Source: Aquabacterium sp.
GTDB lineage: Bacteria; Pseudomonadota; Gammaproteobacteria; Burkholderiales; Burkholderiaceae_C
Assembly: GCF_014378415.1 (NCBI RefSeq)
Contig: NZ_JACMNS010000104.1
Location: forward strand, 1-51,905
Length of the DNA: 51,905 nt
Reading direction: 5' to 3'
Shown: piece after piece, positions 9,374 to 19,654 of the stretch
Numbering within the stretch: position 1 is the stretch's first letter
Layout: every line of letters begins with the position of its first letter
Notes under the pieces: generated by a model
The model's input: the letters and a program-made list of their open reading frames with translations, nothing else
Database searches by the model: none
Told to the model about the DNA's origin: nothing
Position numbers and translations under genes: made by a program

Positions 9374-10249
9374 TCAGGAGGCCTTGGTCCGCTCGATCGC
9401 CTCGTCGGCGTCAACGTCCAGCCATGCCTGCTTGTGGTGGTCTCCACTCGATGTCGCTTGACGCTTGGCCAGTTCCAGGCCTTCCGGGCGGTGGGTGCCC
9501 AGGACGTGCTTCCTGACCCACTTCAAGGGCACGTCCACGATCGAGCGGAACAGGCTCTCGTAATCGCAAGCGGCCAGGCAAGGCACCTCGGTGCCACGGC
9601 GCCAGCTGGGGTTCACCTTCTCGAAGAAGGCGATGTGCGGGTTGGCCGCGACCAGCTCAGGCGTGATGGTGGCGACGTCGCCCTTCAGGCGCACATAGCT
9701 TTCGCCGAAGTCCAGCAGCATCTTCTCGCGGTCGAAGGCATCCGGGAACAACTGCTGGCAATACGCCTCGGTGACGCGGCGGTACTGGTCGTCCTTGCCG
9801 TTCACGTTCGGGTAATAGTTGTAGAAGTTGTTGGTCATCAACAGGTACGTCTTGTACCCCTTGGAGATCAGGAACCAGTAGAAGGGCACGAAAGGGCGCT
9901 TCAGGCGTTCGATGATCAGGCGGCGGTAGAAGGTGTTGGCCAGGGCGTTGTTGCCCCAGTAAGCTTGCTCAATGATCGTGTCACCACTGAAGATGCCGCG
10001 CACACGCTTGCCATCGACCTTCAGGTCGAAAAACGTCTGCGTCGAGAAGCCCACGATCTGATCGTCCACGGCGCGCGTCACCAGGATCACGCCGGATTTT
10101 TTCGACAAGTCGGTCAGGAAGATGTCCAGCGACGTGTTCTCGTAATACTTGGCATACAGGTCATACATCTGTTTGATGTTGGTGACCGTCACTGAGCTGA
10201 TGGGGCGGAAGAAGGTGCTCACCTTCTCTTTTTTGACAGTTGCAGACAT
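9374..10249 (-). CDS. Putative GNAT-like acyltransferase, first gene of the GH3 operon
   Basis: A 291-aa soluble protein starting at the ATG at 10249; an in-frame extension to 10459 reads through the intergenic region and is rejected. It has no close family I can name. The segment RGIFSGDTIIEQAYWGNNAL followed by a Tyr/Arg-rich helix resembles a GNAT beta4-alpha3 unit, and the spacing matches YYSGDTRVDPFYRRRGIASN in the last gene of the operon. An aromatic-rich stretch (TNNFYNYYPNVNGKDDQYRR) follows. It is coupled to the GH3 gene by a 1-bp gap. I infer it supplies or transfers the acyl group used by the GH3 enzyme. Confidence 0.6.
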   Translation of the reverse strand: MSATVKKEKVSTFFRPISSVTVTNIKQMYDLYAKYYENTSLDIFLTDLSKKSGVILVTRAVDDQIVGFSTQTFFDLKVDGKRVRGIFSGDTIIEQAYWGNNALANTFYRRLIIERLKRPFVPFYWFLISKGYKTYLLMTNNFYNYYPNVNGKDDQYRRVTEAYCQQLFPDAFDREKMLLDFGESYVRLKGDVATITPELVAANPHIAFFEKVNPSWRRGTEVPCLAACDYESLFRSIVDVPLKWVRKHVLGTHRPEGLELAKRQATSSGDHHKQAWLDVDADEAIERTKAS

Positions 10250-10415
10250 AAAAATACTCCACCGGGGCGCCCAAGGCCTGGGCAACAACCCGGCAACCCT
10301 CCGAACGGGGAGCGTTGAATGGGCTGGCCGAAAAAACAAAATGTTGCAATTACTTGCCTGTTGATCAGGATGCCGCTCTTGTCCAAAATTCAGCATGGGG
10401 CTTGCCCGAGGAGCC

Positions 10416-10430
10416 CCCCCAAACGAGGGG
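10416..10430. promoter_or_regulatory. Degenerate CCCCT-N5-AGGGG-type palindrome
   Basis: Read on the minus strand this is CCCCT-CGTTT-GGGGG, one base from the CCCCT-N5-AGGGG form found in four other gaps of the window. It lies in the 208-bp divergent region between the GH3 operon and the forward GNAT gene, 28 bp before the latter's start. The match sits in a run of seven C residues, so it could be chance. Confidence 0.3.
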
Positions 10431-10457
10431 TGTACCGATATACACTGCGCATCACAC

Positions 10458-10973
10458 ATGGACGCCTACATCCCTTCGATTTCTTTGTGCATGGCACAGG
10501 CGCCGCACGACTGGGAGCAGGCCGCATCCATCCTGGCCGAGTACGGTGATTCATTGGGGGTGGACCTGTCCTTCCAGTCCTTCGAGCACGAGCTGGCCGA
10601 TCCTGCAGGCATGTATGGGGGGGGTGAAGAGGTGTTCCTTTTGGCTGTGGTGGATGACGCGATCGCGGGGTGTTGCGCCTTGCGCTCCCTGTTGGGCGCC
10701 AGCGAGGCCAACGCCTGCGAAATGAAGCGTCTGTACGTGCGCCCCGCCTTCCGCGGCTTCGGCCTGGGGCGCCTGCTGGTTGACGCCTTGATGCAGCGCG
10801 CTCGTGAATCGGGTTTCAGCACCATGTTCGTGGACACCTTGAGCGACATGGAGGCCGCCCGCGAGTTGTACGGCAGCCTGGGCTTCGAGCCCACCGAGCC
10901 GTATTACTTCAATCCACTGCCAGGCGCGCACTACTTCCGGGCGGATATGGATGGCGTCGTCAATCGCTATTGA
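10458..10973 (+). CDS. GNAT-family N-acetyltransferase
   Basis: Single-domain GNAT enzyme, 171 aa, transferring an acetyl group from acetyl-CoA to an unknown amine. The acetyl-CoA loop is RPAFRGFGLGRLLVDALM (Q/R-x-x-G-x-G/A form), preceded by MKRLYV (beta4) and followed by MEAARELYGSLGFEPTEPYY, the usual beta6-alpha4 end. The start at 10458 follows a TATACA box (10439-10444) by only 14 bp and has no clear Shine-Dalgarno, so the transcript may be nearly leaderless. An in-frame start at 10395 lies upstream of that box and is less likely. Divergent from the GH3 operon. Confidence 0.85.
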   Translation: MDAYIPSISLCMAQAPHDWEQAASILAEYGDSLGVDLSFQSFEHELADPAGMYGGGEEVFLLAVVDDAIAGCCALRSLLGASEANACEMKRLYVRPAFRGFGLGRLLVDALMQRARESGFSTMFVDTLSDMEAARELYGSLGFEPTEPYYFNPLPGAHYFRADMDGVVNRY

Positions 10974-11062
10974 ATCCTGAGGTGCCGTGCAGCCTTGACC
11001 CGCGCTTGAGGGGTTCTTGTCTTGTGTATGACGTAAGACTGGATTCGACATAAGTAAGCGCG

Positions 11063-11068
11063 TATAAT
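11063..11068 (+). promoter_or_regulatory. Probable -10 box of the ATP synthase operon
   Basis: A perfect TATAAT lies 21 bp before the atpI start in the 115-bp gap after the GNAT gene. The -35 is uncertain: TTCGAC at 11044-11049 is only 13 bp away, and no better hexamer is seen at 17 bp. The resulting leader would be about 15 nt. Confidence 0.5.
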
Positions 11069-11088
11069 CTTTAGGTTTTGTCGACACC

Positions 11089-11631
11089 ATGAAGCCGCCA
11101 GCCTTGTCAGTCACTTTGGGTGGCGCCCGGAAAATCGAAGAAGCCCTTGGTGGCTTCGTTGATGATTTGGAGGCTGGAGAGGCTCCAATCAGGCAGTGGA
11201 GCCGCGACGAGGTCGAGGCCCTGAGGCTGAAACGGCCGGCGGTGTCCCTGTGGCGCGTGGTCGCCATTCAGGCCCTGGCTGGCATGTTGCTCGCTTTGGT
11301 GTTCTGGGTTTTGGGTGGGCACCGTAGCAATGTGGTGTGGTCGGCGCTTTATGGTGCAGCCTGTGTGGTGGTGCCTGGTGCGCTGTTCGCCCACGGGATG
11401 AGCCGGCAGGTGTCTGCCATCAATGCCGGTGCGGCCGTTTTTGGCTTCATGCTGTGGGAGTTTTTGAAGATTGGGGTGGCAGTCATCATGTTGGTGGCTG
11501 CCGTCAAAGTGGTGCCGCATTTGAGCTGGCCTGCCTTTCTGGCGGCCCTGATTGTGTGCATCAAGCTGAATTGGCTGGCCTTGTTCATGCAAGGTCGGGT
11601 GAAGAAAAACGTCGCGAGCGACAACCGCTAA
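11089..11631 (+). CDS. atpI: ATP synthase assembly protein I
   Basis: First gene of the atp operon. The 180-aa product has a polar N-terminal region of about 60 residues, then four hydrophobic segments, starting at WRVVAIQALAGMLLALVFWV and ending at FLAALIVCIKLNWLALFM. AtpI aids assembly of the c-ring and is not a stoichiometric subunit. The N-terminus is longer than in enterobacterial AtpI. Identification rests on membrane pattern plus position immediately before atpB (12 bp). No strong ribosome site is seen, consistent with the low expression known for atpI. Confidence 0.85.
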   Translation: MKPPALSVTLGGARKIEEALGGFVDDLEAGEAPIRQWSRDEVEALRLKRPAVSLWRVVAIQALAGMLLALVFWVLGGHRSNVVWSALYGAACVVVPGALFAHGMSRQVSAINAGAAVFGFMLWEFLKIGVAVIMLVAAVKVVPHLSWPAFLAALIVCIKLNWLALFMQGRVKKNVASDNR

Positions 11632-11643
11632 CTGAGATCAACG

Positions 11644-12534
11644 ATGGCAGCCGAAGGACAAGAAGAGCACGCCCTGACCGCCAGTGGTTACATCACGCAC
11701 CACTTGCAGCATTTGCAAAAGAACTTTGACTGGGCAAACGTCAAGCAGTCCAAGATCGTCGACTTCACCGTCTTCAACGTCGACTCCCTGTTCTGGTCGC
11801 TGATCATTGGTGTGATCGGCTCGTTCGTGCTGTGGTCGATTGCGCGCCGCGCCACTTCCGGTGTGCCGGGTCGTGCGCAAGCCGCCATCGAGATGTTGTT
11901 CGAAATGGTCGACAACCAGGCCAAGGGCATCATCAAAAATGCCCACAGCCGCAAGATCGTTGCGCCGCTGGCCTTGACCGTGTTCGTCTGGATCTTCCTG
12001 ATGAATTTCATGGACATGCTGCCGGTCGATCTGCTGCCGCAAGTCTGGCACCACGCCGGTCCCGCCTTGGGCTATGACGAATACATGCGTGTCGTGCCCA
12101 CGGCCGACCTGTCCACCACACTGGGCCTGTCCACCAGCGTGTTGTTGATCTGCCTTTTCTACAACATCAAGATCAAGGGCCTGGGTGGTTGGTCGCACGA
12201 GCTCGTGGCCGCGCCTTTCGGCGACCACTTCCTGCTGTACCCCATCAACTTCCTGATGCAGCTGATCGAATTCACCGCCAAGACCGTCTCGCACGGCATG
12301 CGGTTGTTCGGTAACATGTTCGCCGGCGAGCTGGTGTTCATGCTCATCGCCTTGATGGGCGGCGTCTGGTCCTGGCAGTTCAACCCCACTGAAGGTTATT
12401 TCTGGTTGGGCATCGGCCACATCGCGGCCGGCACCCTCTGGACCTTGTTCCACATCCTCGTGATCACGCTGCAAGCTTTCATCTTCATGATGTTGACGCT
12501 GATCTACGTGGGTCAGGCACACGACCATCATTAA
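11644..12534 (+). CDS. atpB: ATP synthase Fo subunit a
   Basis: Membrane stator subunit that forms the two proton half-channels against the c-ring; 296 aa. The essential arginine is in SHGMRLFGNMFAGELVF (Arg220), the counterpart of E. coli aArg210. Five to six membrane helices are visible, and FIFMMLTLIYVGQAHDHH closes the protein. The N-terminus (about 40 polar residues, rich in His) is typical of betaproteobacterial forms. Second gene of the operon. Confidence 0.97.
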   Translation: MAAEGQEEHALTASGYITHHLQHLQKNFDWANVKQSKIVDFTVFNVDSLFWSLIIGVIGSFVLWSIARRATSGVPGRAQAAIEMLFEMVDNQAKGIIKNAHSRKIVAPLALTVFVWIFLMNFMDMLPVDLLPQVWHHAGPALGYDEYMRVVPTADLSTTLGLSTSVLLICLFYNIKIKGLGGWSHELVAAPFGDHFLLYPINFLMQLIEFTAKTVSHGMRLFGNMFAGELVFMLIALMGGVWSWQFNPTEGYFWLGIGHIAAGTLWTLFHILVITLQAFIFMMLTLIYVGQAHDHH

Positions 12535-12843
<309 letters not shown>

Positions 12844-12880
12844 GTCACCCCGAACCTTTCACGTCTGAAAGGCTCGCGCC

Positions 12881-13351
12881 GTGAATATCAACGCAACACT
12901 CTTCCTCCAGGCCATCGTCTTTGCGATCCTGGTGTGGTTTACCACGCGCTACATTTGGCCTCCTCTGACCAAGGCCCTGGATGAGCGTGCTCGCAAGATC
13001 GCTGACGGTCTGGCTGCGGCCGACAAGGCCAAGGCCGAATTGGCCGTGACCAACAAGCGCGTCGAAGAGCAGCTCGCCCAGACCCGTGAAGAAAGCACCA
13101 AGCGCATTGCTGACGCTGAAAAGCGTGCCCAGGCCATTGTCGAGGACGCCAAACAGCGTGCCACCGACGAAGGCGCCAAGATCATCGCTGCTGCCAAGGC
13201 TGACGCCGAACAGCAAGTGGTCCGGGCCCGTGAGTCCCTGCGTGAGCAAGTGGCCACACTGGCGGTCAAGGGTGCTGAGCAGATCCTGCAAAGAGAAGTC
13301 AACGCTGGCGTTCACGCTGAGCTGTTGAACCGTCTCCAGACGGAGCTCTGA
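12881..13351 (+). CDS. atpF: ATP synthase Fo subunit b
   Basis: 156-aa peripheral-stalk subunit. One N-terminal membrane helix ([20 protein letters not shown]) is followed by a long charged, Ala-rich coiled coil, as in E. coli b (156 aa). It begins with GTG at 12881 after GAAAGG; the position of the membrane helix right at the N-terminus supports this start. The stop is 2 bp before atpH. Confidence 0.96.
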   Translation: MNINATLFLQAIVFAILVWFTTRYIWPPLTKALDERARKIADGLAAADKAKAELAVTNKRVEEQLAQTREESTKRIADAEKRAQAIVEDAKQRATDEGAKIIAAAKADAEQQVVRARESLREQVATLAVKGAEQILQREVNAGVHAELLNRLQTEL

Positions 13352-13353
13352 GC

Positions 13354-13887
13354 ATGGCTGAGCTGGCAACCATCGCGCGCCCCTATGCCGAAGCCCTCTT
13401 CAAAGTCGCCCAACAAGGCGACCTGAAGAGTTGGTCTGGGCAGGTGGAGGCGCTGGCCAACGTCGCGGCTGATCGTCAGCTGCGGGCGTTTGCCGACAAC
13501 CCCAAGACCCTGCCCGCGCAGGTGTTCGATGTGTTGACGGCCGCTGCCAATCAGCCGCTCGATCCCCTGATGCAGAATTTCCTGCGTTTGGTGATTGACA
13601 ATGGCCGGCTGGCGGCGTTGCCTGAAATCATCGGGCAGTTTCACGCCTTGGTGAACGCCAGTTCTGGTGTGTCCGATGCCAAGATCTTCAGCGCTTACCC
13701 GCTGGATCAGGCTCAGCTCACCAACGTGGTCAGCGCGCTCGAAAAGCGCTTTGGCCGCAAGCTGGTCGCCACCGTGGAGGTCGAGCCCGAATTGATCGGT
13801 GGCATCCGTGTGGTCGTCGGTGACGAAGCCCTGGACACCTCGGTCAAAGCCCGACTGGAACGCATGAAGGCCGCTTTAACAGCCTGA
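13354..13887 (+). CDS. atpH: ATP synthase F1 subunit delta
   Basis: 177-aa subunit that links the top of F1 to the b-stalk. The N-terminal helical domain begins [19 protein letters not shown], the family signature, and the C-terminus has [26 protein letters not shown] in two adjoining parts. Normal length. Its gene is 2 bp after atpF and is followed by a 114-bp gap containing a strong stem-loop. Confidence 0.96.
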   Translation: MAELATIARPYAEALFKVAQQGDLKSWSGQVEALANVAADRQLRAFADNPKTLPAQVFDVLTAAANQPLDPLMQNFLRLVIDNGRLAALPEIIGQFHALVNASSGVSDAKIFSAYPLDQAQLTNVVSALEKRFGRKLVATVEVEPELIGGIRVVVGDEALDTSVKARLERMKAALTA

Positions 13888-13953
13888 TTGCGCCGCCTGA
13901 TTGACGCTACCTGCGCCGCATCGACACAACTGGATCGACCTTATCCGTCGGGT

Positions 13954-13977
13954 TGTCTCAGGTGTGCACTTGAGACA
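13954..13977 (+). other. Stem-loop between atpH and atpA
   Basis: TGTCTCAGGTG (13954-13964) pairs with CACTTGAGACA (13967-13977), eleven pairs with one G-U, around a two-base gap. It lies 25 bp before the atpA start. It has no T-run, so it is not a terminator; it may stabilise or process the operon mRNA. Confidence 0.5.
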
Positions 13978-14001
13978 GATTGACCCAACTGGGAGCTAAG
14001 C

Positions 14002-15555
14002 ATGCAATTGAATCCCGCCGAAATTTCTGAACTGATCAAAAGCCGCATCGAGGGCCTGAGTGCCTCTGCGGACCTCCACAACCAAGGCACCGTTCTGTCG
14101 GTGACCGACGGCATCGTCCGCGTCCATGGCCTGTCCAATGCGATGCAGGGCGAAATGCTGGAGTTCCCCTCCACCGCCAGCGGCACCCCGACCTTCGGCC
14201 TGGCCCTGAACCTCGAGCGCGACTCTGTCGGCGCCGTGATCCTGGGCGAGTACGAACACATCTCCGAAGGCGACATCGTGAAGTGCACGGGTCGCATTTT
14301 GGAAGTGCCCGTGGGCCCCGAACTGGTGGGCCGCGTGGTCAACGCCCTCGGCCAGCCGATCGACGGCAAGGGCCCGATCAACGCCAAGATCAGCTCGCCC
14401 ATCGAGAAGATCGCCCCTGGCGTGATCGCCCGTGAATCGGTGTCGCAGCCTTTGCAAACCGGCCTGAAGTCCATCGACTCGATGGTGCCCGTGGGTCGTG
14501 GTCAGCGTGAGCTGATCATTGGCGACCGCCAGACCGGCAAAACGGCCGTCGCGATCGACGCCATCATCAGCCAGAAGGGCCAAGGCGTCACCTGCATCTA
14601 TGTCGCGATCGGCCAGAAGGCCTCGTCGATCAAGAACGTGGTGCGCTCGCTGGAAAACGCTGGCGCGATGGACTACACCATCGTGGTGGCCGCCTCGGCG
14701 TCCGAATCGGCCGCGATGCAGTTCGTGTCGCCCTACTCGGGTTGTGCGATGGGCGAGTACTTCCGCGACCGTGGCGAAGACGCCCTGATCGTGTATGACG
14801 ACCTGTCCAAGCAGGCTGTGGCTTACCGCCAGGTGTCGCTGCTCTTGCGCCGTCCTCCCGGCCGCGAAGCCTACCCTGGCGACGTGTTTTACATTCACTC
14901 GCGCCTGTTGGAGCGTGCAGCCCGCGTGAATGCCGCCTACGTCGAAGCCTTCACCAACGGTGAAGTCAAGGGCAAGACGGGTTCGCTGACGGCATTGCCC
15001 ATCATCGAAACGCAAGCTGGTGACGTGTCGGCCTTCGTGCCCACCAATGTGATCTCGATCACCGACGGCCAGATCTTCCTGGAAACCAGCCTGTTCAATG
15101 CCGGTATCCGCCCCGCCATCAACGCCGGTATCTCGGTGTCGCGCGTCGGTGGTGCTGCCCAGACCAAGCTGATCAAGAACCTGTCCGGTGGTATCCGCAC
15201 CGACTTGGCCCAGTACCGTGAGTTGGCCGCGTTCGCGCAGTTCGCTTCCGACCTGGACGAAGCCACCCGCAAACAGCTGGACCGTGGTGCCCGCGTGACT
15301 GAACTGCTCAAGCAGGCTCAGTACTCGCCACTGCCGATCTCGCTGATGGGGGCCACTTTGTTCGCCGTGAACAAGGGCTTCATGGACAGCATCGAGGTCA
15401 AGAAGGTTCTGGCTTTTGAATCTGGTCTGCACCAGTTCCTCAAGACCAGCCACGCCCCGTTGTTGGACAAACTCGAACAGACCAAGGCGCTCGACAAGGA
15501 CGCTGAAGCCGAGCTTCAGTCGGCCATCGTGGCGTTCAAGAAGTCGTTCGCCTGA
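14002..15555 (+). CDS. atpA: ATP synthase F1 subunit alpha
   Basis: 517-aa nucleotide-binding, non-catalytic hexamer subunit. P-loop GDRQTGKT at residues 174-181; the beta-barrel N-terminus is [19 protein letters not shown]. The alpha signature is [19 protein letters not shown], which includes the conserved arginine contacting the beta catalytic site. A strong GGGAGC ribosome site precedes the ATG. The 114-bp gap before it is the largest within the operon. Confidence 0.98.
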   Translation: MQLNPAEISELIKSRIEGLSASADLHNQGTVLSVTDGIVRVHGLSNAMQGEMLEFPSTASGTPTFGLALNLERDSVGAVILGEYEHISEGDIVKCTGRILEVPVGPELVGRVVNALGQPIDGKGPINAKISSPIEKIAPGVIARESVSQPLQTGLKSIDSMVPVGRGQRELIIGDRQTGKTAVAIDAIISQKGQGVTCIYVAIGQKASSIKNVVRSLENAGAMDYTIVVAASASESAAMQFVSPYSGCAMGEYFRDRGEDALIVYDDLSKQAVAYRQVSLLLRRPPGREAYPGDVFYIHSRLLERAARVNAAYVEAFTNGEVKGKTGSLTALPIIETQAGDVSAFVPTNVISITDGQIFLETSLFNAGIRPAINAGISVSRVGGAAQTKLIKNLSGGIRTDLAQYRELAAFAQFASDLDEATRKQLDRGARVTELLKQAQYSPLPISLMGATLFAVNKGFMDSIEVKKVLAFESGLHQFLKTSHAPLLDKLEQTKALDKDAEAELQSAIVAFKKSFA

Positions 15556-15568
15556 TCAGGAGCACGTC

Positions 15569-16435
15569 ATGGCGGCAGGCAAGGAAATACGCGGCAAGAT
15601 CAAGAGCGTAGAGAACACCAAGAAGATCACCAAGGCCATGGAAATGGTCGCGGCTTCAAAAATGCGCAAGGCGCAGGAACGCATGCGTGCGGCCCGGCCT
15701 TACGCGGAAAAGGTGCGCAACATCGCTGCCCATCTGTCCAAGGCCAACCCCGAGTACGTCCACCCCTTCCTGATCGCCAATGCGGGCGCCAAGAAGATTG
15801 GACTGATCGTGGTGACCGCGGACAAAGGCCTGTGTGGTGGTCTCAATACCAACGTGCTGCGTGGTGTGACGACGACTCTGAAAGAGCTCGACGCTCAGGG
15901 CAAGACCGCTGAGATCGTGGCGATCGGCAACAAGGGTTTTGGCTTTGCCAACCGCATCGGTGCCAAGGTGGTGGCGCACGTTACCCATTTGGGTGACACG
16001 CCTCACCTTGAAAAACTGATCGGCCCGGTCAAGGTGCTGCTCGACGCGTACGCGGCGGGCGAGCTGGCCTCGGTTCAGATCTGCTACACCCGTTTCATCA
16101 ACACGATGAAGCAGGTAGCCTTGGTCGAACAGTTGCTGCCCTTGAAGGCTGAGACGTTGGCTTCCGAGCCAGCCCATCAGTGGGACTACATTTACGAGCC
16201 CGACGCCAAGGCGGTGATCGATGAGCTGCTGGTGCGCTACGTTGAAGCACTGATCTTCCAGGCAGTGGCCGAGAACATGGCGTCCGAGCAATCGGCGCGC
16301 ATGGTGGCCATGAAGTCCGCCACCGACAACGCTGGTTCTGTGATCGCTGAGCTCAAGCTCATCTACAACAAGACCCGCCAGGCGGCGATCACCAAAGAAT
16401 TGTCCGAAATCGTGGCCGGTGCGGCTGCGGTCTGA
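15569..16435 (+). CDS. atpG: ATP synthase F1 subunit gamma
   Basis: 288-aa rotor shaft. Opens [20 protein letters not shown], the classic N-terminal helix, has [17 protein letters not shown] in the Rossmann part, and closes with the helix [20 protein letters not shown]. Starts earlier in this frame overlap atpA; the ATG at 15569, after a CAGGAGC ribosome site and 13 bp from the atpA stop, is the real one. Confidence 0.97.
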   Translation: MAAGKEIRGKIKSVENTKKITKAMEMVAASKMRKAQERMRAARPYAEKVRNIAAHLSKANPEYVHPFLIANAGAKKIGLIVVTADKGLCGGLNTNVLRGVTTTLKELDAQGKTAEIVAIGNKGFGFANRIGAKVVAHVTHLGDTPHLEKLIGPVKVLLDAYAAGELASVQICYTRFINTMKQVALVEQLLPLKAETLASEPAHQWDYIYEPDAKAVIDELLVRYVEALIFQAVAENMASEQSARMVAMKSATDNAGSVIAELKLIYNKTRQAAITKELSEIVAGAAAV

Positions 16436-16446
16436 CCCAGATTTAA

Positions 16447-17877
<1,431 letters not shown>

Positions 17878-17968
17878 GCAAGACGGAGGGCGGGGGGCAA
17901 CCCCTGCTCGCTGCCTGATTGATTGATTCCCGGCCCTGATCCGCTTCACCCTATCGAGAAAGCCCGTT

Positions 17969-18388
17969 ATGTCCACCACCATTCACGTTGACGTTGTTTC
18001 GGCAGAAGAGTCCATCTTCTCCGGCGAAGCCACGTTGGTGTCGCTGCCCGGTGAGTCCGGCGAGCTTGGCATCCTGCCCCGCCACACGCCCTTGATCACG
18101 CGCATCAAGGCAGGCGCCGTGCGCATCCAGCGCGCCGACAACAACGAAGAAGAGTTCGTCTTCGTGGCTGGCGGCATCCTGGAAGTGCAGCCTGGTACCG
18201 TGACGGTGCTGGCTGACACGGCCATCCGCGGCAAGGACCTCGACGAGTCCAAGGCCAACGAAGCCAAGCGCCTGGCGCAAGAGGCCGTTCAGAACGCCAA
18301 AGGCGAGCTGGATTTGGCCAAGGCTCAGAGCGAACTGCAGATCATGATTGCCCAGTTGGTCGCCCTGCAGCGGCTGCGCAAGAAGTGA
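17969..18388 (+). CDS. atpC: ATP synthase F1 subunit epsilon
   Basis: 139-aa central-stalk and inhibitory subunit. N-terminal beta-sandwich with [17 protein letters not shown] and [19 protein letters not shown], then two C-terminal helices rich in Ala/Glu/Lys. Last gene of the operon, 91 bp after atpD, followed at 18418 by an intrinsic terminator. Confidence 0.97.
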   Translation: MSTTIHVDVVSAEESIFSGEATLVSLPGESGELGILPRHTPLITRIKAGAVRIQRADNNEEEFVFVAGGILEVQPGTVTVLADTAIRGKDLDESKANEAKRLAQEAVQNAKGELDLAKAQSELQIMIAQLVALQRLRKK

Positions 18389-18417
18389 TCTGAGCTGAAC
18401 CTCAGCGCCTCTCCAGA

Positions 18418-18442
18418 AGCCCGCCACTGAGCGGGCTTTTTT
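18418..18442. terminator. Bidirectional intrinsic terminator of atp operon and AraC gene
   Basis: AGCCCGC (18418-18424), loop CACTGA, GCGGGCT (18431-18437) and a run of T to 18442. It ends the atp operon 30 bp after atpC. The reverse-strand AraC gene stops right at it, so it can serve both directions, though the A-run on the other side is short. Confidence 0.85.
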
Positions 18443-19527
18443 CATGGCTTCTTTTTGTCGTCGTTGCCGGCTTGGCGCACGGCCATGGCGGTCATGCCGG
18501 TCCAGCGGCGCACGGCGCGGTGGAAGGAGCTGGTCTCGGCGTAGCCGGCTTCGGCCGCAATGCGGGACAGCGGCAGGTCGGTCAGGCGCAGCTGTTTCAA
18601 GGCCTGCTCCTGGCGCGCTTCTTCCACCAAGCCTTTGAAGTTCAGCCCTTGGGCGGACAGCTGCCGCTGGACATGCCGGGCCGTGCTGGCGCTCAAGCCT
18701 GTTTCCGCCAGTTCTGCGCAGACGCGGGGCAGCGTTGGGGGCTCTCCCCGGTCCAGTGCGAGCCGAATGGCCTGCGTGATCGAGGTCCGCAACGCGTCTG
18801 TGTCTTGTGTGCGGCTTTGCCATTGGCGTCGGGCCATGGCGCTCATGAGGCCATGGATCGGTGGATCGGCGTTGGGATTGGCCCAGCCCAGCCAGTCGGC
18901 GGGGATCAGCTCCCGGCATTCGGCGGATCGGAAATGCACGGGGCCACCGATGAAGTCCAGGATGGGCTGCACCTGCGCAGGTGGTGCGCAGGGCAAATCG
19001 ATGCGATCGGGCATCAGGTGGCGGCCCGACACCCAGCGCGCAAAGCTCAAGCGCGAGGCGATGAAAAAAGACCAGAAGCGGTAGTCGTCGGGCAAGGGGC
19101 CCAAGGCCTCGTGGCGTGCCTCCATGTGCGATCCCGCCAACCGGTGGTGTCCACGCAGTTCGGTGCACAGCAGGCTTTGCAGTTGCTCGAACAAGGCCAC
19201 GCCTTCGCCGCCCACGGTGCAGCTCATCATGGCGTAGCCGAGCGAGCCCAGGTGAGCCGGGCGAACCAGGCTGGCCACGTGCAGCCCGATGTGTTCGTCG
19301 CCCAGCAACTGGGCCGCCAGCGACAGGGACTGGCTCAGGCGCCAGGCTGGCACTCGCTGCCCCTCGTCCTGGACGGGCGAGCTCGACAAGCCCAGAAGAT
19401 CGAGGATGGGTTTGGCATCAACGTTCTGGGCCTGAACATAGTCGGCCACCACGCGCACGAAAGAGGCACTGAAGCCGCGCGCGGGTGGGGTGCTGGGCGG
19501 CGAAGCAGGGGCGGGGGCTTCAATCAT
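18442..19527 (-). CDS. AraC-family transcriptional regulator with arabinose-binding-type N-terminus
   Basis: 361-aa regulator. The N-terminal about 200 residues fit the PF12625 type (LLGDEHIGLHVASLVRPAHL; GSLGYAMMSCTVGGEGVALF), which binds small hydrophobic or acidic ligands in OruR/ArgR-like proteins. The C-terminal double HTH has LPLSRIAAEAGYAETSSFHR and AVRRWTGMTAMAVRQ, the usual AraC signature. It is divergent from the DUF2236 oxygenase gene (127 bp apart), which is the most likely target. A second regulator of the same build is at 45912-46982. Confidence 0.88.
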   Translation of the reverse strand: MIEAPAPASPPSTPPARGFSASFVRVVADYVQAQNVDAKPILDLLGLSSSPVQDEGQRVPAWRLSQSLSLAAQLLGDEHIGLHVASLVRPAHLGSLGYAMMSCTVGGEGVALFEQLQSLLCTELRGHHRLAGSHMEARHEALGPLPDDYRFWSFFIASRLSFARWVSGRHLMPDRIDLPCAPPAQVQPILDFIGGPVHFRSAECRELIPADWLGWANPNADPPIHGLMSAMARRQWQSRTQDTDALRTSITQAIRLALDRGEPPTLPRVCAELAETGLSASTARHVQRQLSAQGLNFKGLVEEARQEQALKQLRLTDLPLSRIAAEAGYAETSSFHRAVRRWTGMTAMAVRQAGNDDKKKP

Positions 19528-19654
19528 GGGTCACCGATGGTAGCGGGCCAGCGGTGGCTTGTGCGGCCACTTGGGTGGCGTCTGCAGTCACTGACTCAAG
19601 GGTGCTGTTCGTTCAGCATCCAGGGTCAATGCCATTGCTTCGAAGGCCTTCCTG

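Noticed and set aside
9373..9447. Upstream start for the GH3 gene
   Set aside because: It would overlap the previous gene by 74 bp; the ATG one base after that gene's stop is the simpler start.
10250..10459. N-terminal extension of the first GH3-operon gene
   Set aside because: It reads through the divergent gap, lacks conserved character, and the ATG at 10249 gives a normal N-terminus.
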